A program made the position numbers and the translations under genes. From contig JAPTYO010000020.1 in NCBI GenBank assembly GCA_036873135.1, positions 2,224,081-2,288,080 of the forward strand: a DNA stretch of 64,000 nt, read 5' to 3'. A model generated the notes under the pieces. It was not told the DNA's origin. It worked only from the letters and a program-made list of their open reading frames with translations, and made no database searches. Every line of letters begins with the position of its first letter. The first letter of the stretch is position 1. Shown here piece by piece: positions 13,701 to 26,232 of the stretch. This DNA is from Clarkia xantiana subsp. parviflora. Lineage: Eukaryota; Streptophyta; Magnoliopsida; Myrtales; Onagraceae.

Positions 13701-14677
13701 AACAGTTCTGGACCAAACAAAATCGAAATTTTCTATGGCTCTGGTTTATGGTAGAAAAATTGGTCTGTTTGAAACTAGTCCGTACATTTTTTATGAAGAT
13801 TTATATTAAATTATAAATAAATAAAAACTAGTCCAAAACCAGTTCCGAATCAGTTTTAGTCTAGTCCAGAACAGAACCGGCTCTATAGAAGTATACTAAT
13901 GGTTGGTGAAATGGTTCACCCTTTGTAGACCTAGTCTATTTGGAACCGGTCCGAATTAGATCGGTTCCAAACTATCCGATCAGACCGGATTTTTTTTTCG
14001 CCCAACCCTTTATGTACACCAATTCCGTCTAATTTACTGTTAAATGATAACGAAAATATATACATGCTCACTAAACATATACGCGCGCTACGCGTATCGC
14101 GGTTTTAGCGAAACTAAAACATGAATTGCACACCATCTATAACCTAGGTGTGGTACAAGGATGGGCAGCAATACTCATGGGTCTGTGCTCGGGTTCGATC
14201 CCGTGGTTCACCATGATGGTGGTCCACAAGAACTCCAAGCTCCTCCAGAAAGTCGATGACACCATGGCGGTCTTCCACACCCACGCAGTGGCCGGCAGCC
14301 TCGGCGGGATCCTGTCCGGACTCTTCGCCGAGCCGAGGCTGAACTTTCTCTACTACGGAAGTGAGGCACGGTACATCGGTCTATTTTACGGGCTCAAAAT
14401 GGGGGGAGAGTATCTCAAAAACGGGTTACGGCAAATGGGGATCCAGCTACTCGGGATCGTGTTTATCGTAACCCTAAATGTGGTAATGACAAGTGTTATA
14501 TGTCTTGCCATAAGGTTGATCATGCCGTTGAGGATGTCCGAGGAGGATATGGAGATTGGCGACGAGGCGGCGCATGGAGAAGAGGCTTATGCGATTTGGG
14601 GAGACGGGTCGAGGCACGGGTCGCTTAATGACGTCGAGTTGAGGAAACGGGGCGGCAAATCGGAGAATATGGTGTAA
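10794..14677 (+). CDS. AMT2-subfamily ammonium transporter, 4 exons, 471 aa
   Basis: Exons: 10794-10979, 11558-11971, 12916-13201 and 14148-14677; introns are GT-AG and the frames join (the last intron splits a Gly codon). The protein is a polytopic Amt/MEP/Rh channel of the plasma membrane that moves ammonium. It carries the pore twin histidines at about His187 ([10 protein letters not shown]) and His341 (VFHTHAVAG). Its C-tail has [17 protein letters not shown], as in the plant AMT2 group rather than AMT1. Length fits the family (about 475 aa). It begins [19 protein letters not shown]. Compared with Arabidopsis AMT2 the exon-intron positions I can recall agree. Introns 1-3 are filled with repeats, including two hAT-like MITEs in intron 3, but the coding sequence is intact. 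AMT2, AMT3 or AMT4 within the subfamily cannot be decided by eye. Confidence 0.93.
11033..11510. repeat. Dispersed repeat in AMT intron 1
   Basis: Related in word order (CTTTTGGTG..., a CACGTGAC block, then a TTTTGTTTA tail) to the repeat in PRAF intron 7 (about 6560-6800). It is diverged and non-coding, and its class is not determined. Confidence 0.4.
12000..12840. repeat. Repeat-derived sequence in AMT intron 2
   Basis: At 12030-12290 there is an ACCGG-rich block like those in the hAT-type elements. At about 12490-12720 there are words (AAATTGCTAC, CCGAACTTTAAT, GTCAAATTAGACAGAA) shared with the foldback element at about 60045-60545. Both look like degenerate non-autonomous elements without recognisable borders. 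Confidence 0.4.
13318..13635. mobile_element. hAT-like MITE in AMT intron 3 (318 bp)
   Basis: Ends TAGGGATCGAATA and (inverted) TAGGGTTGAGTAT. The flanking 8-mers CTAAAACA (13310-13317) and CTGAAACA (13636-13643) match at 7 of 8 positions, as expected of an aged hAT target duplication. There is no coding capacity. The interior is full of GGTTC/GAACC words. Confidence 0.6.
13661..14011. mobile_element. Second hAT-like MITE in AMT intron 3 (351 bp)
   Basis: The left end is AGGGATGGGC and the right end, read inverted, is AAAGGGTTGGGC. The perfect 8-bp flanking repeat ATGTACAC (13653-13660 and 14012-14019) supports a hAT insertion. No transposase is present. It lies 25 bp after the previous element. 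Confidence 0.65.
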
Positions 14678-15954
14678 ATCCTAGCCAATGAATAATTTCT
14701 CTATGATGAATGGTGAGGAAACTTGTTTGCTACGTAAGCTTAATTTGTTGTTGTTTGGGAATGAAGTATAAGTGTACAAGTGGATATTGAAAGACTCGAA
14801 AAGAGAGCAATAAGAACCGTGTATGTTGTTGTGTCTTGTGTTGTGTTATGCACATCCTTGATCAATCCATTACTCTTATGAATCGTGTTTATGACAATTA
14901 GGTAACCGATTTCTAAAATTGCTAGCTGAATTGATCTATAATTGTAATATGTTTATTTCGTCTAATTTATTATTAAATGGTGACACGTATGTATATACAC
15001 AAGTGTTCATCACATGTCATTAGAATCCATCTAGTAAATTGCAAAAAAAAAAATCAAAGTTGAACTGATAAATTACAAATTTATGCAAAATTTTGCGAAG
15101 CTCAAATAACAAATTGTAAAATTCTCAAAATTTGAGCTAGCAACTAGCATAAAGAAAATACAGTAAAATGTAAGTTTTTGTCACTATTAAAAAGTAAATT
15201 AAACGGGAGCTACCATATCACATCATTGTATAAAATTAGTTGGCAATTTTTTATTTATTTTGTTAAAAAAAAGAATAGGCTAGTGGTGGCAAATTATTTA
15301 TCTAAACAAAATATTTGTTAGTCACAAAATTTAACTAGCAAATTCCTTTCTAACCCTTTTAAAAGATTATTATTAGGTAGCTAAATTTGTGCTTTAATAT
15401 ACGGGAAAAGATAAAGATTCCGATCACTGCATTCCGATTGCATTCTGACTGTGAGTGTGTAACAGTATCACCCTAAAGTTTACATTATTTACCACCCTTG
15501 CCACTAACTCACAATCGTGACTTTTCGGATCTCGAGAATCGGAATCCGTATCAAAGCTCTTGAATGTGTTTGACTAGAATATGTTTGGCAGAAAAAAAAA
15601 AAAAAAAAAACTTGAATGTGTATTACATCTTTTGATTCCATTATATGTTTTGGCATACTATCTATTAAAAAAAAACTCTGATGTTCTAATTGAACTGCAT
15701 TTGTCTTCCCATAATTTGATCTCATTGCCAACTGCTCCCATTTTGCTTTACAGACAGTAAAGAAGATTAAATGGTTTGATATTATTTAATGTTTATTATG
15801 TGCAGTAGTTTTTTGACTTGGAAGATTGCCTAAGATACATTTCCAAAAAAAAAGTTAAAATCTTTTTAGACTTACCAAATACCAACCTTTCTAGAAGGGA
15901 TAACTAGTCATTTGGCTGGAATCTAAAATATATTATAAACCAGTTCGCGAACTA
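14678..15954. other. 3' flank of AMT and non-coding spacer
   Basis: The first 250 bp are probable 3' UTR. The rest is AT-rich DNA with short A runs. No gene or defined element is seen. Confidence 0.5.
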
Positions 15955-15959
15955 ATTTC

Positions 15960-16165
15960 TATAAGGGAATAAGATATATTATAGATAACTATATATCTTA
16001 TTATATTTAGATAAATATATCTAGATTAGGAATAGATATATTCTTAGTATATTATCAGATTATGTTTCTTATTATATTGCTATAGATATAGTCTTGTATC
16101 TATATATATAGGTACATGTACTCAACCCTAAATAAGATCAATAATACAATTATCATTCTTCTATA
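15960..16165 (+). repeat. Left LTR of TRIM-like element
   Basis: 206 bp, AT-rich, begins TATAAGGGAATAAG and ends ATTCTTCTATA, apparently identical to the right copy. Polyadenylation-like AATAA words are near the end. Confidence 0.92.
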
Positions 16166-16177
16166 TGGTATCAGAGC
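16166..16177 (+). promoter_or_regulatory. Primer-binding site (initiator tRNA-Met type)
   Basis: TGGTATCAGAGC abuts the left LTR with no spacer. It is the usual PBS of plant Ty1/copia elements. Confidence 0.9.
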
Positions 16178-16895
16178 CTTTCTAACTCCAACGAGTACAA
16201 CTTACCGCCGCCCACCATCGCCGCTGTCCAGGGGCGGTCGGCACCGCACTATGAAGATGTCATGCCGGCCGCCCCCTGGCCAATTCTAATTTCAATTTTT
16301 TTTTCTTCTTTCTTTTCTAATAAGACAATAAATCCCTGCTTCCGTATTGACGATTTCTGCACCGATCTTTTGGTACCCGCTCCAACGAGCGTAATTTTTT
16401 TATCGGCCCATGCTCATGGCGGTATTTCTATCTACCAGCATCCTTGATCCTACTAGCTCCAACGAGCGAAAGTATCTGATCGCTACACCTGAGGACTCTT
16501 CCGTGGCTCCGTGACTAGCTTCAAGCTTTCTGATTGAGACTTGCTGCCTTTTTTGCTGCCTTTTTGTTGGAATTAAGAGGTTGCTCCAACGAGCAAATTC
16601 ACCTCCGTCGTTTGCTTATCGTTCACCAACGTGAACATCGTGACCAGCAGCATCCTGACCGACTAGACTTCTCCGGGTCTCCGCCATTGCCGACTGGACC
16701 TCCGGGCTACCGCCGTGCCGATTGGATGGATATTTCCGGGCTACCGCCGTGCCGACTGGACATCTCCAGGCTTTCGCCGTTGCCGATTGGACCTCTTCGG
16801 GCATCCTTCGATGAAGACTGGACTATTGGGGCATTCATTAATATTCTTCGTATCAAGATCGGCATTCTTGTCAGAACGTCCGTCTTGCGGGGGCG

Positions 16896-17101
16896 TATAA
16901 GGGAATAAGATATATTATAGATAACTATATATCTTATTATATTTAGATAAATATATCTAGATTAGGAATAGATATATTCTTAGTATATTATCAGATTATG
17001 TTTCTTATTATATTGCTATAGATATAGTCTTGTATCTATATATATAGGTACATGTACTCAACCCTAAATAAGATCAATAATACAATTATCATTCTTCTAT
17101 A
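16896..17101 (+). repeat. Right LTR of TRIM-like element
   Basis: 206 bp, same start and end as the left LTR, with no difference found by eye. Followed by the target duplication ATTTC. Confidence 0.92.
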
Positions 17102-17317
17102 ATTTCAACATTGTCGCCACATGAAGTAGAAAATTCATAGCATAATATACTGTGAAAATGTTATAAAAATATAATCAATCCAACTCTGATGATACAACAA
17201 TATAATCGACCCAATTTCAATAGTAATATACAATTACACGGTATTTTAAGCGTCTTGCGTAATCTTGCTAACTATGAAACACAGTGAGAATTAAGCCGTT
17301 AATTATGGATTTGTTTA

Positions 17318-18382
17318 GGGGCATTTAAATTGACGTAAAGTAATATTATTTGAAATGTGAGATTATAAATAGTGTGAGTTACATAATGTAATGTTAGATT
17401 GCAATATTTGATTGTGCTGTAATATATAGTGTAATGTTAGATTGCAATGTTTGGTATGCATCATAATACGACTTTATTATTATTATATTAAGCTATATGA
17501 GAGTATATTATATCTTAGTATGATAAGGTATATATTTTGACAACAACTAATTTCTTAAACTTTATGTTTTGTGGTTAAGAGGCTTACTCCCATGTGGTTT
17601 GGCACCGAGATCCCATGTTCGAAACCCCTCAGGAGCGTCACCTCGCGATGACCTGTTTAAAAATAATCAGGTCCCGCCTTGCCTACACACTGCGTCAGAC
17701 ATATAAGGAGGCGAGTAAAACTAGGCACGGGCCGGCCTCTTGGCTATACTAGGCTGCTAGTGGGACTACGTTGACGAGGCCAGTGCGTGCGTTGCTTGCT
17801 CGCTAAGTCTGGTCGAAAAAAATCCAGACAGTGAGCATGAGAGCTCGAAAATTACGTAGCGTGATGGGCCTAGGGTCGCCACTACTAGCCCATTCCTTTT
17901 CCGGTTGCCAAAAAAATATTAAAACTCAATATGTATAACTATTTTGAAATTCTATTAATTAAAATAATTTATTTAATTTTATAAGATAGTTTTCATAAAA
18001 AATGTCACATGAAAGACTTATTAATTTTATTTGAACTTCATGTGCATTATTTTTATTATAATAATGAGTCATAAATTAGAAACAAAGTTAATAATAATAA
18101 TAATTACTATAAAGATAATACTAAATATTTTATATATTTAATAAATAATAATAATAAAATAGCAACACGTCGTAATGTTGGACGTAATCTCATATTACAC
18201 CCGTTTTTTTTTAATATAACCTCACATTACATTAAATGAAATTTAGACATAATCTCATATTACAATTGATTTTACTTTACAATGAAACATTACTTTGTTT
18301 AATTTATTAAACAACATAATGTAGATGTAATATGAGACGTAATGTGAGATTACAACTCATATTACATTCATCCAAACACCCC
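17318..18382. mobile_element. Tourist-like MITE with internal insertion
   Basis: The ends read GGGGCATTTAAAT and, inverted from the right, GGGGTGTTTGGATG. Both sides carry the trinucleotide TTA (17315-17317 and 18383-18385), the PIF/Harbinger target. Inside, words such as GTAATATGAGATTAC occur in both orientations. The middle (about 17560-17910) is an unrelated GC-richer segment that looks inserted. The terminal match is short, so the borders are tentative. Confidence 0.45.
17560..17910 (+). mobile_element. Probable tRNA-derived SINE
   Basis: A pol III A-box-like segment (GTGGTTAAGAGGC) is followed about 40 bp later by a B-box-like segment (ATGTTCGAAACCC), the layout of a tRNA-derived SINE head. 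A moderately GC-rich body of about 300 bp follows and ends near an A-run (CCAAAAAAATATT). I could not identify a clean target duplication, so the ends are approximate. Confidence 0.45.
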
Positions 18383-18618
18383 TTAATCAACACAAATATG
18401 GGTGATCTATCCAAGACCCGAATCTTGTAGTACCGCGTTATTTCTAACCAAATCACATACAAAATACACGTTGCATGATTGAAAATGGGTTTCAAACGTC
18501 ACTCTATTTTATAATATCTATGAATAATTAAATACAAAATACCATTTTGCCCTCGCCTCTAAAATTGGACCATCCTAGCTAATACCGAAATATACACGGA
18601 TAATTAATTCTCTAACTA

Positions 18619-19293
18619 TTATAAGTCGAAAAAATTGTTGAAGATATCCATTGACGGGGCGGGTGAGATTATGCGGGGCGAGACGAACGGCGTCGGGCTA
18701 CTATTGTAGAGAAATGCGGGGCTGATGTTATTATCTTGTAGAAACCCAAGCGGGTTGAGGTCTCCAGAATAATTAGGCGTGGAGAAGAAGCTAGCCGGAA
18801 CGGGTTGGAGGGATGCGGGTTCCGGTGATAAAATCCCTGGTATCAAACCCGTTCTCTCCAAAACCCGACCCGTATCGATCCCTTCCAAACTCGTTGGGTT
18901 AGCATGAGCGGATTTGGCTGCCCTCTCCACCGACGCATATCGCGCAGCCGGGGAAACTGCCTCGCTCGAGTTGAAGAACGGGTTGGAACGGTCGACCCGC
19001 GGGGCGGATGAAGACGACCCGTTTGACTGCTTCGGTGATGGACCCGTTAGCCGTTGCACTAGAGACATGAACTCGGTAGGGTTTGTGTGGATGATTTTTG
19101 GCGACACCGCGTAGATTATGACAGGTTGGCGGGTCGGGGCGGGTTGTGTCTGAGAATGGGTGGTGCCAGGTGGCACCGGCGGTTTCTTGATCGTGTGGGA
19201 GTCTTTTGAGACTCGGAGAGGCGGAGGGCGTGGGCCTTGCAGCTCTCGGTTTTTCGGGGATTTAGCGGTTGAAAATAATTTGTTCGAGTTCAT
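18619..19293 (-). CDS. VQ-motif protein, MKS1-like, 224 aa, single exon
   Basis: The VQ motif FMSLVQRLTG is at residues 75-84. The upstream segment (LQGPRPPPLRVSKDSHTIKKPP in two parts, about 18-39) and RQPVIIYAVSPKIIH (about 55-69) are characteristic of the MKS1/VQ21 branch. The remainder is Ser/Pro-rich and disordered, with SP sites suited to MAP-kinase phosphorylation and a C-terminal ISPAPSMDIFNNFFDL. Family members are nuclear, bind WRKY transcription factors through the VQ motif and are MPK4 substrates in defence signalling. VQ genes are usually intronless, as here. The start is the first ATG of a frame that ends cleanly at 18619. No defect is seen. Confidence 0.9.
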   Translation of the reverse strand: MNSNKLFSTAKSPKNRELQGPRPPPLRVSKDSHTIKKPPVPPGTTHSQTQPAPTRQPVIIYAVSPKIIHTNPTEFMSLVQRLTGPSPKQSNGSSSSAPRVDRSNPFFNSSEAVSPAARYASVERAAKSAHANPTSLEGIDTGRVLERTGLIPGILSPEPASLQPVPASFFSTPNYSGDLNPLGFLQDNNISPAFLYNSSPTPFVSPRIISPAPSMDIFNNFFDL

Positions 19294-20202
19294 ATTTAGA
19301 CGTGAAAATAGATATGAAAACTCATTAAAATTTTGGAATTTTTGGAATTTGAAGGAATTTGTATGGAAGGAGATGAAGAAGAGTAGTTTGCATATGATTC
19401 GTATTTTTCTATTGAAACCGGCAAATATAGGGAGCTTATGTGCGATATATAATGATACAAAGTCAATAAAGTTATATATTAAAAATATAAAGGAGACGAG
19501 AGATATATATATTTTTATTTTATATATAATAAAATGACATAAAGGTGGGACATAAACAATGATAATAATAATTAAATAAAAGACGGTTTCGTGGTGTAGT
19601 GATTGTTTGAACTCGTCTAACCTTGAGCATCAACTAAATTTATGACGTATGACATTTTTTTAGTACTAGTGGAGATATGCTAAATTTAAAATTTCGAAAT
19701 ATTAAACCAATTAAGTTACTCTATAATAATATAATCGAACTACCGGGTCGTGTATCTCTATAAAATTATTATATTAATATAGCTTGTTTATTTATTGGTG
19801 GGGCTACATTAATCAGATCCGTCGGATATTCACTAAGATTTATTAGAAAAATCCGAGCATTACATTATAAGATGAGTTTAAAATCACTTGTTGCTACTAA
19901 TTTTTTCTTTTATTTTTCAAAATAATAAAGAACATTTCCGATTTCACGCCCTTTCGTTAAATCGTAGAAAATAAAATATCTCCGAAGGCACTTATAAATT
20001 TTATTTTTATTTTTTAATCATTTTTAATTAAAATGAAAAGAAAACATGCATCCCTCTATCTAATTAAGATATCGATCGGTCTATGAAGGGGTTTGATCCT
20101 CATCAATGTGTATTATTTACTTATTGATACATAGAGAAGGTCAAAATAGTGAAGGTCGTCGACTGACAGGTGGAAAATCGGTCGACCAAAATTAATATTC
20201 AG

Positions 20203-20249
<47 letters not shown>

Positions 20250-20998
20250 GTATTAGTATTATTAGAAAATCAAAATAATATCGGTTTACTTGAATCCTAA
20301 GCTATCGAGATCGACGTTGTAGTAATTCAGCGCTTCATTCATGTGAATAGAAAGATATTCATGACCAACATTTTATACTTAAGAGCTCACCCGATTCGAG
20401 AGAAGATTAGTATGTCTGTAGTCCGTGAAGCAAGCATACTACACATGCTGCCCTCTTGATGTTGACCCCTCTTAGGACTACCTAGCGAAAAAAAAACATG
20501 TATTCAACTCGAATATATTTTGACCAAAAAAACAAAACAAAAAAACTAGAATAGGCTCGCTAGCCTCTTGAGTAGTCAAGTATAAGAGCTCTGATACGCA
20601 TTGCGACCTCGGAATGTCGGAATTTCATTCCCCCCTCACAATGGCAACTATGTAATAAATGTCAACTTTTTGGGCATTTTGATTTTACCTAACAATCGAA
20701 ACTTATCGGACCTAAATCATCGGAACTTGTATCTTTTTCCCAAGTGTAAATAATCTCGTTCGTACTCAACTTGATAATAGAAAAGGCTCAATTAGAGCAA
20801 TTTTAGTGATTAGGCATACTCGAGTGGCTTAACTCACTTACACTGGTAGGCATGATTGCCTAAATTGGAGGAAATGGTGAATTTGGGATTGTACTTGGAG
20901 TTAGTGGATGAAAGTGAATGCAATTAGAGTTGGGGGGGATAAATTAGCATCCAATGCAAATTAGAGAAACCAATTTCAGGCTTTATAGCACAAAATCA
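19294..20998. other. Intergenic region, no gene seen
   Basis: The part next to 19293 is promoter of the VQ gene on the minus strand; a TATATATCGC-like word at about 19445-19454 could be distant promoter sequence. A (TTA)n microsatellite lies at 20205-20249. The remainder is AT-rich with only short open frames. Confidence 0.45.
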
Positions 20999-21000
20999 AA

Positions 21001-21092
21001 TGGGCCTTTGACGCGGCCCAATACAAAAGTAGCTCCGTCACCATGAACGTTAGCTCTAGGGTTTCGTTGATTCACCTCTCTCTCTATATATA
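21001..21092 (+). promoter_or_regulatory. snoRNA/housekeeping-type promoter: site II, telo-box, TATA
   Basis: Two inverted site II words TGGGCC (21001-21006) and GGCCCA (21015-21020), a reverse telo-box TAGGGTTT (21057-21064) and a TATATATA box (about 21085-21092) occur in that order. Telo-box plus site II is the known arrangement in plant snoRNA and ribosomal-protein promoters. The C/D snoRNA at 21255 follows about 160 bp later on the same strand, and there is no ribosomal-protein frame. Confidence 0.65.
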
Positions 21093-21254
21093 CACCTCAT
21101 CTTCCTCAATTGTACACAAGCGTCAGCTTCTCTTCTTTGTACGCCGGCGCATCAAGTATTGCAGATGAAGAAGTCTTCTTTTATCATTATTTCTCTTTTT
21201 ATTTTTTTTTTGAAGTTTTCCGATCTTCAATAGGCGCAGAGATTAAAGTTTCTC

Positions 21255-21353
21255 GAGGGAGCAGTGATGAGAAATTTGGAGAAAGCTATGCACCACTCTG
21301 AATTTAATCGTGTTGATAATTTCTCACACCCAATTAAATGTCTGAGCTCCCTC
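21255..21353 (+). ncRNA. C/D-box snoRNA, probable 18S rRNA guide
   Basis: All C/D landmarks are present in order. The 8-bp terminal stem is GAGGGAGC (21255-21262) with GCTCCCTC (21346-21353). Box C is GTGATGA (21264-21270), D' is CTGA (21298-21301), C' is TGTTGAT (21311-21317) and D is CTGA (21342-21345). The 13 nt before D' (GCTATGCACCACT) can pair, with two G-U wobbles, to the 18S rRNA segment GGTGGTGCATGGC as I recall it. That would place a 2'-O-methyl on the fifth nucleotide, a G. In animals a site in this segment is guided by the U32 family. I could not assign a target to the D-box guide. Length 99 nt is typical. The product acts in the nucleolus with fibrillarin. Confidence 0.8.
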
Positions 21354-21452
21354 CATTCTCTTCGATTCTTCTTGCAGTTTGATTTCATCTTTTTAGGGTT
21401 TTGATTTTATCATTTTAGGGTTTCGATTTGATTTCGAAATTGAATTCGAAAG

Positions 21453-21547
21453 AGGAACCATGTGATGGGGCCTTAGGGCTAAACCATGATGCGGACCGTA
21501 TAACTTTGTTGTTTCTGGGGATAAACTTTGGTTTCTGATGGTTTCCT
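21453..21547 (+). ncRNA. Possible second C/D-box snoRNA
   Basis: A CTGA box (21535-21538) is followed by TGGTTT. Upstream are two possible partners. AGGAACCA with GTGATGG (21453-21468) gives about 95 nt with a bulged stem. AAACCA with ATGATGC (21481-21492) gives 64 nt with a perfect 6-bp stem. In both, box C deviates at the last base. It lies 100 bp after the clear snoRNA and in the same orientation, so a dicistronic precursor is plausible. Confidence 0.38.
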
Positions 21548-22298
21548 TTTCTTCTTTGTCTTTTCAATCAACCAAACGGTAAAAAAAAAAAATCATCTTT
21601 TTACCGCCGTGAATTTCATATTTTTGAAGAAAAATTATCCAGGGTTCGATTTGAGTTGCCTTGTCGCCTGTAATCAGCAAAATATATTTTTAAAAGTAAA
21701 TACAAATTCAATTTTTCAAATATTTATATTAATATACTTATTTTTGGGTTGATAATCAATTTCTTCAATGTATTTTAACAAATTTACAAATTGTTATTTC
21801 AACTTTAATTTGTTTAGATTAACTATCTGAATTTTTTATTTCAAAAGCAAATTGCTACATATATTTCAATGATAGCACGAGTATGTCTTTGTTATGTGAT
21901 GTTTTTTTTTGTGAATATAGATTCAAACATAATATAATTTAAAAGTTTTCCAATGAAATATCTTTAGTTAGATACTCAACTGAATTTCCATGCAATTCGA
22001 ACATTGCAGTTTAATTGTTGAGTATTGAATTATTAAAAAATTAAAATTCTTATAACGATTTGATTATTCAATATTGTAAGATCTCAACTTCACCTCCTAA
22101 TGTTGTCCCATACACAACCTTACAAGTTTATATGCAGCCCCATTCATCATGGCTAGCCACACCTTATTCATCTAGCCAGTTAGTGCCGCAGAACACAAAG
22201 ACACAGTAGTACAAAACTTGCACCCCAAGCAAACAACGTATACTGAGTCCTATTCGGCTATTATGATACCCAATCCCCTAGCTAGCTACCTTATAGAC
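21548..22298. other. Spacer between snoRNA locus and ADH 3' end
   Basis: AT-rich DNA. At about 21770-21900 there are words shared with the foldback element near 60 kb (CAAATTGCTAC, CAACTTTAAT). The last 150-200 bp are probably 3' UTR of the minus-strand alcohol dehydrogenase. Confidence 0.45.
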
Positions 22299-25174
<2,876 letters not shown>

Positions 25175-25267
25175 GATGCCTCTCTGATCTATCCCTTTTG
25201 TGATCTGAAATAAATGAAGGTGGTGATTATGGTTTGTTGGGTGAAATTCAGAACGATTCTGCAGAGA

Positions 25268-25307
25268 GATTTATAGAGCTTAGATTGAAGATTAGTGGGC
25301 TGGTTTT
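25268..25307 (-). promoter_or_regulatory. ADH core promoter: TATA box and possible anaerobic GT motif
   Basis: Read on the minus strand, TATAAAT (25268-25274) lies about 95 bp before the ATG, and AAAACCA (25301-25307) lies about 30 bp further upstream. AAACCA is the GT motif of anaerobic response elements described for plant ADH1 promoters. TATA position and motif order fit; function is inferred. Confidence 0.5.
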
Positions 25308-25309
25308 GT

Positions 25310-26232
25310 CCCGTGATCGGAATAGGGTGCTACCTGTTTTGCGCGAGCGGTTCTTGGGGACACAGAAGCATGGAGACGCCGACACGCATGCATGTATGCA
25401 AGTACAAATGTTCCATAATACCACCTTTCCTTCGTAATATTTGCGGACATGACAATTTTATATATATATTTTTTTCCACATTATAAAATTAAATGGCTCT
25501 AAAAATAAACTACATCTTCATATTATTTATTTATATTATTATTATTATTAATCTGGCAATTGGCAAAAAAAACCACTTGCTCGTTTGCAGTGTATACTCA
25601 ATTCTTAAGATTCCTCGTATGTGGTAGACTGGTAATGGCCTTTTACATTTTCTGTTTTAGTTTGAATATCTTATAAAATTAAGATCATAAATATGAAGAA
25701 AAAAAATAGTTAAAAGCTAAAAAAATTCTAATAAAAATTACATTTTTTTTTGGCCAAATAATAAAAATTACATTTAATTGTCAAGTTAATGATTAAACAC
25801 AAAAAAAACACTTTTAACAAAAAAAGCTCAGAGTCCTCAAATTTTCCTAGACCGACCCTGACTTTTACAAAAATGAAAATCTAAATTATAATAATTATTC
25901 GTAGTATATTTATTACATAATCAGAATAATCATCAACTATATTATATCAAGATCAACCCATAATGGATAAAATTTTAATTATAAATATATTTCAATTCTC
26001 AAAATTTCAACGATATTTGTACTCCGATAATATCACTTGTTGGTAATTCATATACCATGTAGAAGTAGAACAAAAAAAAATTTCAAAGAAGAATAAAATA
26101 TACTCTTTAAGGGGGAAAATAAACTGATTTTAATAGTATCGGGATATTGTGTAATTAACCCAAAGTTAAGTTGAAAACCGGAGAGCTGCTGGTCGGAAGT
26201 TGAATGGAGGTCGTCGTCCTCCTGGTGGAGCC
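25310..26232. other. Divergent intergenic region, ADH and PPR genes
   Basis: Shared upstream region of two divergently transcribed genes. It is AT-rich with an ATT run near 25530-25550. No gene or clear element is seen. The 5' UTR of the PPR gene must lie in the last part. Confidence 0.45.

Larger units (their letters stand above)
13221..14122. repeat. Direct repeat pair in AMT intron 3
   Basis: About 97 bp starting CGTCTAATTTACTGTTAAA and ending GAAACTAAAACAT occur at 13221-13317 and again, diverged, at about 14024-14122. The two hAT-like elements sit between the copies. A partial third copy (CGTCTAATTTATTATTAAAT) occurs downstream of the gene near 14960. This suggests an old tandem duplication inside the intron. 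Confidence 0.7.
15960..17101 (+). mobile_element. Young TRIM-like LTR element with TA...TA LTRs
   Basis: Two direct repeats of 206 bp (15960-16165 and 16896-17101) appear identical by eye. They flank 730 bp of non-coding DNA. A primer-binding site TGGTATCAGAGC, matching the 3' end of initiator tRNA-Met, begins directly after the left LTR at 16166. A purine-rich tract (GCGGGGGCG) ends at 16895 just before the right LTR. The element is bordered by the 5-bp duplication ATTTC (15955-15959 and 17102-17106). The LTRs start TATAAGGG and end TTCTATA instead of TG...CA. The interior contains imperfect repeats of a unit around TCCGGGCTACCGCCGTGCCGA and of CTCCAACGAGC, and no gag or pol, so the element is non-autonomous. 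The PBS type suggests a Ty1/copia helper. Confidence 0.92.

Noticed and set aside
16534..16908. 124-codon frame inside the TRIM-like element
   Set aside because: It encodes internal DNA repeats, has no gag or pol similarity, and runs into the right LTR.
19580..19650. tRNA-like words (GTGGTGTAGTGATTG) as a tRNA gene
   Set aside because: No cloverleaf could be formed and there is no B-box at the right distance.
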